A stretch of DNA of 7,238 bases from Anaerolineaceae bacterium (GTDB lineage: Bacteria; Chloroflexota; Anaerolineae; Anaerolineales; Anaerolineaceae): NCBI GenBank assembly GCA_028699715.1, contig JAQVUC010000048.1:1-7238 (forward strand). Reading direction: 5' to 3'. Numbering within the stretch: the stretch's first letter is position 1; every line of letters starts with the position of its first letter. A program made the position numbers and the translations under genes. Under the pieces are notes generated by a model. That model was not told where the DNA came from. It ran no database searches and saw only the letters and a list, made by a program, of their open reading frames with translations. Shown here piece by piece: positions 1-4,972 of the stretch.

Positions 1-692
1 GCTCCGGCGGTAAACGTGATAGCGTAGTTGGTTGAGGTGTACCCAGAAATTTCAACGGTGTACTCACCTGGCGATGCCTCAGCCACATTTGGAACAGGCT
101 GATCACCTCCATCTTTAACTGCGTAGCTGGGCGAGCCGCCGAGCTTACTCTCGTCATCTTCTGCGACAAATCCAGCGAACTGCGGCTCCCAAGTTGGCGC
201 TGCATCCCCGTACTCAATTTCTTCTGATTTAACCGTGACACCCAAGGGCGCTTGACTGACCGTCAAGGTGCCAGTGGCATAACTAAGAATGTACTTTTGA
301 GAGGTTTTCCCTGACGGTGTGACAGTGTAGGTGCCAACATCGGAGCCCACATCGTAGCTGTGAGCAAAGACAAAGGCACCTTTCAGATCGTTACGTTTTG
401 GTGTATCACCATCCGTGAATCCTGTGCAAGTTACTGTAAACTTAGGCTTTGCGGCGCCATATACAATACTTTTAGCGTCTACCGTGACCGTTAAGGTAGG
501 CTGCGTAGTATACGGCACTCGTTTAGTTTTAAGGGGGATACCGCGGTGCCACTGTTCAAGCCACTCATAGGTATCACTGGCCTTCATCTCGGCCATGAAA
601 GTCCGCTGAGCGACTGAGCTGGTCTCGGTGCCCTTTAAAAGGATTGGGCCGTTGCCATCGCGTTTAAATCCCAAGAGAATAGTTTTACTCAT
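1..692 (-). CDS. Phage structural protein with two MBG/YDG-type Ig-like repeats (3' end off window)
   Basis: The open frame starts at ATG 692-690 and runs off the left edge after 230 codons. Residues 1-60 form a non-repetitive N-terminal segment of unknown fold, with an aromatic patch YEWLEQWHRG at 42-51. Two Ig-like repeats follow. Repeat 1 (about 66-148) has VYG at 77-79, GF at 91-92, DVGTYTV at 118-124 and TGTLTVSQA at 140-148. Repeat 2 (about 151-230) has EYGDAAP at 160-166, GF at 174-175, PGEYTV at 208-213 and NYAITFTAG at 222-230. These are hallmarks, as I recall them, of the MBG/YDG repeats of bacterial surface and adhesin proteins. The gene begins 20 bases after the capsid stop, where lambda carries its decoration gene, so a head-decoration, neck or major tail protein is plausible. 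The virion role is inference; the repeat family is fairly secure. No signal peptide is visible. Confidence 0.8.
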   Translation of the reverse strand, partial: MSKTILLGFKRDGNGPILLKGTETSSVAQRTFMAEMKASDTYEWLEQWHRGIPLKTKRVPYTTQPTLTVTVDAKSIVYGAAKPKFTVTCTGFTDGDTPKRNDLKGAFVFAHSYDVGSDVGTYTVTPSGKTSQKYILSYATGTLTVSQAPLGVTVKSEEIEYGDAAPTWEPQFAGFVAEDDESKLGGSPSYAVKDGGDQPVPNVAEASPGEYTVEISGYTSTNYAITFTAG

Positions 693-702
693 GGTTAAAA
701 AA

Positions 703-710
703 CCTCCTTT
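703..710 (-). promoter_or_regulatory. Ribosome binding site of the Ig-repeat protein
   Basis: AAAGGAGG lies 10 bases upstream of ATG 692, just after the capsid stop codon (TAA at 715-713). It is close to a perfect anti-16S match. It fixes the start of a gene that is otherwise open at its far end and suggests high expression. Confidence 0.85.
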
Positions 711-712
711 CT

Positions 713-2191
713 TTAGGACTCCGAGATCATTCGGAGCAAGGAGAGTTTATTGAGCACACCGACACCAAACAAACACTCATAAACAACGTTTACATTGCGC
801 TTGGCGGCCTCGGCCCAAGTTTGACGACCGATTGAGAGGCCCGTGACGGGATCGCTGATAACCTCGTAATCGGCTATCTTTGAGACAGCGGGATCAACTT
901 TATAAGGAGCGCCCACAACACCGATTGCATCCTTACGGCAGCAGAACCCGACTAATCGCTCACTGTTATCATTAATGAAATCAGAAGCGATAATATCGAA
1001 TCCAAGCAGACGCGGCAAGATACCCTCGGCAGAAGTGGCAATCGCTTTCTCGGCGAGCCCTGCCCAGGTAATTAAGCGGGAATCGTTAAGCAATGCTTCC
1101 TCGTAGTCAAGATTGAGGTACATCCATCTGTTATTCCGCGGCCACTTAGCTTTATTACACGCTTTACGCGCGGCAGTAACATGATCACGGTCAAAGTCTT
1201 CGCTTTCCACGCCTTCAGCGGCAACTACACCCGAGAAATTATCAATCGTAACAATCTCAAGAACGGAATTAACGATTGCTTCTCTCAGGTCTTGCAACAT
1301 AATTTCAAAATGCTTTGAAAGATGTTCATGCGGCTGAGCGTTTGAGGTGAGACTGTTATAGGTTAAGCCAACAGTTTTGTGCTTATCCAACTTAATTTCG
1401 ATGCTCTCAACCTCGCGGCTGCCAGTTTGGAGGCCTTCGGCAGGATTGTAATTGATAACGGGATCATCCGGACGTTTAACGACTGCTACCTGCATCGTGT
1501 CTTTGCCCTTCCTCGGCAAGTCTGACCAAGTGGTAGTAAAACCATCCATAAAACCGCGCAATGGCTCAAAAAACTCTGTTAAGACTATATTAGTCTCGAT
1601 AAAAGTTTCTTTGAGATCATCGCTCACTGTGACCGCGTTAGTGGCGAGCGCATCCTTGAGAAATCGGTTATGCGCAAACATAAGACCAAATTTCTCGTTA
1701 GTTTTACCAGCTTTATTCAAAGCAAGAAACTGTTCCTCGATATCCTTGACCGAGACAGAGCCGTGAACAGGCTCAATCACGGGAGCTTCTTTGACAGTTT
1801 TAGCTGGCAGCTTCTCAAGTTCAGCGCGCATTTCGGGGTTATCCATAATTTGGGTTACCCAAAAATCTTTGCTAGAGTTATCAATTTTACCTGCTTGAAT
1901 CGCTGAATCGACAAACTTAGTTGCGTTGCGTTTATCAGTTTCTTTTTGTTTTGCCTGTAGTGCGGCAAGCTGCGCCTGCATTATAGCAATTTGCGCCTGA
2001 TTAACTGGCGGTGGCTCGGGGCTGATAGGCTGTGGATCAGCTTGAGGCTCATCCTTTTTAGGCGGCTCAGGCTGCGGGGTTGGCTCAGGAGCGGGCTGCG
2101 GATCACTCTTGGGAGGCTCCGGCTGCGGCGTCGGCTGAGGCTGAGGATCCTTAACGACAGGATCAGCGGGATTATTAGTTTTATTAGGCAT
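713..2191 (-). other. Predicted nested product: scaffold-capsid protein without protease
   Basis: An in-frame ATG at 2191-2189 (Met216 of the fusion) would give a 492-residue protein containing the proline-rich linker, the scaffold-like coiled coil and the capsid domain, but no protease. It has its own ribosome binding site. The predicted N-terminus MPNKTN resembles the MPSKTM start of the full-length protein. Lambda offers a precedent: scaffold Nu3 is translated from a start inside protease gene C. Here the nested product would also carry the capsid subunit. That it is made is inference from the start signals alone. Confidence 0.6.
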
Positions 2192-2836
2192 ATTAGTTTC
2201 TCCTTTTGTAAATAATTTTTTAAATTTATTGGGCACGCTTAAGTTACCATGCAGTGGCAACGGCTCAAGCATCACGAACCCCTCTTCGATGATTTTATCA
2301 ATAAAACCAAGCTCAAGCGCTTCCTGCGCATCCAGAAACGTGGTTTTATCCATCATCTCTGAAAGCTCTGATTCGCTCAAGCTAGTCTTGTCTGCATAAA
2401 GTCTAAGCGCAAAAGACTTATAGTTATCTAATACCTTAGCAGCATTCCTAAAATCGTTTGCATCGCCATCACGCACGGCGTTGGGATTATGGATCATGTA
2501 AAGGCCACCCTCCACCATGCTCACCGTATCGCAAGAGCAGGCAATCAGCGTTGCGGAAGACATGCAAACACCATCAATCACGCACTCAGTCCGACCACGG
2601 CGCTCAAGAATCAAAGCACAGATCGCTTGCGCTTCTGGCAACGCACCACCACGCGAGTTAATCCGGATTTTAACGGGATCATTTTTTGGAACCATTGCGA
2701 GAGCTGCGCCAAATGCGGTTGCAAAGTAGCCGGGTGTTTCATCGGTTTTAATACCGATGTTATCGTAAATTCTAATCTCGGCAATGGAGTCTTTAACCCC
2801 AACATTCACAACTTCAAACATCGTTTTACTTGGCAT
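713..2836 (-). CDS. ClpP-like prohead protease / scaffold / major capsid protein fusion
   Basis: This 707-residue protein joins three head functions. Residues 1-190 are a ClpP/S14-like protease: NSRGG oxyanion segment at 60-64, nucleophile Ser93 in GVCMSSA, His116 in MIHNP, and FLDAQEALELGFID at 167-180. Residues 229-278 are a Pro/Gln/Glu linker. Residues 279-345 resemble phage scaffold segments: a Gln/Ala-rich coiled coil, then FVDSAIQAGKID and a Trp-containing stretch ending EKLPA. Residues from about 365 to 707 look like an HK97-fold capsid subunit, with the KRPDDPVINYNPAEG loop (454-468) and a long helix near 507-530. Protease-capsid fusions of this kind are a recognised phage protein class. 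The protease should process the scaffold after assembly, releasing mature capsid. The ATG overlaps the portal stop by 11 bases and has GAGGA 8 bases upstream. Met6 lacks a ribosome site. An internal start at Met216 is described separately. Confidence 0.88.
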   Translation of the reverse strand: MPSKTMFEVVNVGVKDSIAEIRIYDNIGIKTDETPGYFATAFGAALAMVPKNDPVKIRINSRGGALPEAQAICALILERRGRTECVIDGVCMSSATLIACSCDTVSMVEGGLYMIHNPNAVRDGDANDFRNAAKVLDNYKSFALRLYADKTSLSESELSEMMDKTTFLDAQEALELGFIDKIIEEGFVMLEPLPLHGNLSVPNKFKKLFTKGETNMPNKTNNPADPVVKDPQPQPTPQPEPPKSDPQPAPEPTPQPEPPKKDEPQADPQPISPEPPPVNQAQIAIMQAQLAALQAKQKETDKRNATKFVDSAIQAGKIDNSSKDFWVTQIMDNPEMRAELEKLPAKTVKEAPVIEPVHGSVSVKDIEEQFLALNKAGKTNEKFGLMFAHNRFLKDALATNAVTVSDDLKETFIETNIVLTEFFEPLRGFMDGFTTTWSDLPRKGKDTMQVAVVKRPDDPVINYNPAEGLQTGSREVESIEIKLDKHKTVGLTYNSLTSNAQPHEHLSKHFEIMLQDLREAIVNSVLEIVTIDNFSGVVAAEGVESEDFDRDHVTAARKACNKAKWPRNNRWMYLNLDYEEALLNDSRLITWAGLAEKAIATSAEGILPRLLGFDIIASDFINDNSERLVGFCCRKDAIGVVGAPYKVDPAVSKIADYEVISDPVTGLSIGRQTWAEAAKRNVNVVYECLFGVGVLNKLSLLRMISES
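2057..2134 (-). repeat. Proline-rich linker with a duplicated nonapeptide
   Basis: Within the linker of the fusion protein the nonapeptide PTPQPEPPK occurs twice, at residues 235-243 and 252-260, a period of 17 residues (51 bases). The two 27-base units differ at six positions, all synonymous. The wider Pro/Gln/Glu/Asp stretch covers residues 229-278 (about 2152-2003). Such sequence is expected to be extended and flexible, separating the protease from the scaffold and capsid parts. Confidence 0.75.
2200..2206 (-). promoter_or_regulatory. Internal ribosome binding site within the protease-capsid fusion
   Basis: AAAGGAG sits 8 bases before the in-frame ATG at 2191-2189, in an A/T-rich stretch that contrasts with the C/G-rich proline linker immediately downstream. 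It falls exactly where the protease domain ends, as a normal intergenic start signal would if two genes had been joined. It is as good as the ribosome sites of the recognised genes here. Confidence 0.65.
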
Positions 2837-4313
2837 CTTCTAATTCCTCTTCATCTTCGTTTTTTTCAGTGGCACGCGGTGAAATGTTTCCTGCCAGGCT
2901 GGCAAGCCCGCGGCTAACTAGCTCTGGAATAGCCACGCCCTTTGACTTGGCTAGCGCGGCCACATCTTCATATTCCTGTAAAAGTTGATCGAAATGTTCT
3001 TTTGGGTCCTTCCCACGCCTTGCAAGGATATCCTCATAAGTGAAAAGACCATACCTGAGCCCTTTCTCAATAATCTCCATTTCATAACCGAGATCAGCGG
3101 TGATAGCGCGCGGTGGTAACACTGAACATTTCCACCAGTCAGGCGACCTGGTCTCATGTTTTTTTGCGCTTGCAACATGCTTGTAAATTCTGGCAAACCC
3201 ATGAGCGAGCACTGCCCACTTGGCCACCATCGCCTCATTACAAACTTCCAGCACAATCCGCTGTTGGGTACCCTGCATATTGACTGGATGCACAAATTGA
3301 CGCGTCAGGTCACATCCGATAAATACTTTGTTTACCAAATGATCAAAAAAACTGAGTGTGTTAGGCGAGGGCGTATCACTCTTAATATCACTTACCTTTG
3401 TGCCCTGTGGAACAAATTCAACCGTGGCACCCAAAGATTCTTTGATCGAGGTTTTCTGGTCGTCAGTAATAGTCGCAATTCTTTGAGCAAGCGCAGAGGG
3501 GTTCGCACCGCCTAACGCCTTGGCTCTGAGCTCCTGAAAATTAATTTTTTCGCCACCGGGCAGCTCTACAACAGTCAAACGTGAGGATCGATATTTTTCC
3601 TGATCCATCACGAAAGATTGAAGCATAAAGAGGTCAATAAAGTCGTTTATAACTGAGGTGCAAATCGGGATGCCGCGCCTTTGACCAAAACGCTCAGGAT
3701 CGTAAAAGTGTATAACGTTCTCAGCGGCAAATCTGCGATAATTATTGTTTTTGAACATCGCTGAGACCTGATAAGCGATAGGACGGCCATATTGATTGAG
3801 GACGACGCCATCGGCAACATTGTTTTCTGAGCCCAAACCGAATGACCGGACGCGGTGCGCCTCAATCCATTGAATTTTAGGCTGCTCATTTTCCCAGCAT
3901 AAAATAGCGAACGTTTCACCGTCTCTGTCCATCGCCATTGAGGCAATCGCCTGTGAGTGCTCAAAAGGTAGATCGCTACCCAGATCACCGTCCATACAAA
4001 ACTGATCCCAGGCAACCCGCATGGTCTCATCAAACTTGGGATCGCCCGAATTGGGGATCACTGGCAGGCCACGCGGCCCAACGGTTAAAAGCTGACGCAA
4101 GTTTAAAATCTGCGCATAATAAGGCGAGTTGACAGCTATCCACCTAGAAGTATTCCGCAGCTGGGCGCAGTCCATGGATTTAGTGTCGACGTGAAAATCG
4201 CCCATCGAACCATAAACGGCAATCCGGCTAGGGGACAGATTAGCCCCTGAGTAAAACCCAAAATTACTGGCAAACTGTTTAAGTCTGTTTTTAACGCGCC
4301 TGCCAAAGGTCAT
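2826..4313 (-). CDS. Phage portal protein, lambda gpB family
   Basis: This 495-residue protein is a lambda-type portal, the dodecameric ring at one capsid vertex through which DNA enters and leaves and to which terminase and the head-tail connector dock. Supporting segments in order: the N-terminal LRNTSRWIAVNSPYYAQIL region (52-70) followed by VGPRG; AMDRDGETFAIL (127-138), the conserved D-G-E-x-F segment; IHFYDPERFGQRRGIP (201-216), the best family signature; and GLFTYEDILARRGKDPKEHF (422-441), the usual C-terminal motif, then an acidic tail EDEEELED. The length is typical of the family. The ATG has AGGAGGG 7 bases upstream, inside the preceding gene, and overlaps that gene's stop as ATGA, implying coupled translation. 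Its end overlaps the protease-capsid start by 11 bases. Nothing appears truncated. Confidence 0.93.
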   Translation of the reverse strand: MTFGRRVKNRLKQFASNFGFYSGANLSPSRIAVYGSMGDFHVDTKSMDCAQLRNTSRWIAVNSPYYAQILNLRQLLTVGPRGLPVIPNSGDPKFDETMRVAWDQFCMDGDLGSDLPFEHSQAIASMAMDRDGETFAILCWENEQPKIQWIEAHRVRSFGLGSENNVADGVVLNQYGRPIAYQVSAMFKNNNYRRFAAENVIHFYDPERFGQRRGIPICTSVINDFIDLFMLQSFVMDQEKYRSSRLTVVELPGGEKINFQELRAKALGGANPSALAQRIATITDDQKTSIKESLGATVEFVPQGTKVSDIKSDTPSPNTLSFFDHLVNKVFIGCDLTRQFVHPVNMQGTQQRIVLEVCNEAMVAKWAVLAHGFARIYKHVASAKKHETRSPDWWKCSVLPPRAITADLGYEMEIIEKGLRYGLFTYEDILARRGKDPKEHFDQLLQEYEDVAALAKSKGVAIPELVSRGLASLAGNISPRATEKNEDEEELEDAK

Positions 4314-4696
4314 AAGATAGCCCTCCTGTAGTCAATTATTTCGGACGTGTAAAAGCAATCGCCAATGTGCAAGTGAATCCAGTTTAAAATCTCTGCGTCG
4401 GTCGGGTCTTCGTTGCCGCCGCGCATTAGATCAGCTAACGCAAGCGCATGTAGTTGTCGCAACAGGTTAAGAAGCTGAATGATCTGCGCTGGTCGAAAAG
4501 AAGATACGAAGGAAAAAGTGGAAGAAGCTGAGTTAGCTGAGACACCTGTGAGTACTAAGCCATCTTGCGTTTTTTTGATCTGCGCAGCGCTAGCTCTTTT
4601 TATGGCGTCAAGAAGAGAGACGCCATCCGCACGTGCAGCATCGGCAATAAAATCTACCAGCTCAAAGGCGTATGCGCTAAGCTCACCCACGCCCAA
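4310..4696 (-). CDS. Small protein in the gpW position, possible head-tail joining protein
   Basis: This frame of up to 128 codons lies between the terminase block and the portal, where lambda carries head-tail joining gene W. Residues 27-85 are compatible with a gpW-like layout: a helix (SLLDAIKRASAAQIKK), a short strand pair around QDGLVLTGVSAN, then a leucine-rich helix (AQIIQLLNLLRQLHALAL). The protein is about twice the length of lambda gpW (68 residues); the extra part is an N-terminal helix and a C-terminal segment with DPTDAEILNW. The frame is open only from 4699, after a TAG, and has no ATG near its start: TTG 4696 or GTG 4690 must serve, neither with a clear ribosome site. The coupled ATGA junction with the portal supports it being real. 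The family assignment rests on position and predicted secondary structure only; an unrelated phage protein is possible. Confidence 0.6.
   Translation of the reverse strand: MGVGELSAYAFELVDFIADAARADGVSLLDAIKRASAAQIKKTQDGLVLTGVSANSASSTFSFVSSFRPAQIIQLLNLLRQLHALALADLMRGGNEDPTDAEILNWIHLHIGDCFYTSEIIDYRRAIL
4321..4327 (-). promoter_or_regulatory. Ribosome binding site of the portal gene
   Basis: AGGAGGG lies 7 bases before the portal ATG, within the last codons of the upstream small gene. Together with the ATGA overlap it supports ATG 4313 as the start and an efficient re-initiation arrangement. Confidence 0.8.
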
Positions 4697-4745
4697 ATAC
4701 TAACATGACCGGCAGACAACATAAACCTATCTAATGTTAAGTATT
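4696..4745. repeat. Inverted repeat (hairpin) before the gpW-like gene
   Basis: On the minus strand, AATACTTAACAT (4745-4734) can pair with ATGTTAGTATT (4706-4696): eleven base pairs with one bulged T, around a 27-base loop. The 3' arm ends at the first base of the proposed TTG start codon. There is no following T-run, so it is not a typical intrinsic terminator. It could limit or guide initiation at the gene below, be an RNA-processing site, or mark a protein-binding site on DNA. Confidence 0.5.
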
Positions 4746-4761
4746 ATTAAGAGTTATTAAG
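4732..4761 (-). repeat. Three tandem 10-base repeats in the intergenic gap
   Basis: Reading the minus strand, three consecutive 10-base units begin with CTTAA: CTTAATAACT (4761-4752), CTTAATAATA (4751-4742) and CTTAACATTA (4741-4732). The first overlaps the stop codon of the helix-turn-helix gene. A 10-base period is about one helical turn, so the units face the same side of the DNA, as operator or iteron arrays often do. The tract is A/T-rich, so chance remains possible. Confidence 0.5.
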
Positions 4762-4972
4762 TTTCTGTGGATTTACGGATGTAGACTGAACCGTAGCTGA
4801 ATTTTGTAGCGGCCAGCCACTCCCGAGCCTCCCTGAGTGTAGCTCGCCCACCGGGCATTGGAAAACCGCGATTGCACATCTGCTGAACATAACTGTAGCT
4901 GACACCCAACGCAGCGGCTAGTTCTTTGCGCGCGAGTAGTTTCTCACCTGGCCACACTCTAAATTTACTCAT
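4757..4972 (-). CDS. Small winged helix-turn-helix DNA-binding protein
   Basis: This 71-residue protein contains a helix-turn-helix at about residues 14-36 (ARKELAAALGVSYSYVQQMC, then NRG), with ALGVSYSYVQ as the turn and recognition helix. A wing follows (FPMPGGRAT) and a closing helix (LREAREWLA). The pattern resembles the N-terminal DNA-binding domain of lambda Nu1 and the small excisionase/AlpA-like proteins. ATG 4972 is chosen because AGGA lies 8 bases upstream; a GTG 15 bases earlier (4987) would add five residues but would swallow that site. The ATG overlaps the terminase stop by 8 bases, so translation is probably coupled. Being encoded between the large terminase and the portal suggests a packaging role, such as recognising the cleavage site, or a late regulatory role. 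Both are inference. The gene ends in tandem TAA codons. Confidence 0.75.
   Translation of the reverse strand: MSKFRVWPGEKLLARKELAAALGVSYSYVQQMCNRGFPMPGGRATLREAREWLAATKFSYGSVYIRKSTET

Noticed and set aside
692..715. Programmed frameshift joining the capsid protein to the Ig-like protein, as in some phages that append Ig domains
   Set aside because: The capsid frame ends cleanly at TAA, and the next gene has its own strong ribosome site and ATG 20 bases on. No slippery heptamer was seen before the stop.
1452..1766. Plus-strand 104-codon frame opposite the capsid domain
   Set aside because: Antisense to the capsid coding sequence, low complexity rich in Ser, Leu and Val, and no neighbour on the same strand.
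2489..2917. Long plus-strand open frame (142 codons) across the protease domain and portal end
   Set aside because: It lies antisense to well-supported protease and portal motifs and spans their junction. Its product is rich in His, Cys and Arg with no recognisable motif, typical of a shadow frame.
2951..3295. Minus-strand 114-codon frame inside the 3' part of the portal gene
   Set aside because: Same-strand alternate frame of a conserved gene, with atypical composition and no plausible role.
3647..4033. Minus-strand 128-codon frame inside the portal gene
   Set aside because: It overlaps conserved portal motifs in another frame and shows no domain-like pattern.
4654..4722. A 22-codon minus-strand frame starting at ATG 4722, a possible leader peptide before the gpW-like gene
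   Set aside because: The only ribosome-site-like sequence (AGG) is just 3 bases from the ATG, and the peptide has no attenuator-like feature. It is more likely chance.
4696..4761. Intrinsic terminator or promoter in the gap after the helix-turn-helix gene
   Set aside because: The hairpin has no following T-run on the minus strand, and I could not find a -35/-10 pair at proper spacing. The coupled genes on both sides suggest the transcript continues.
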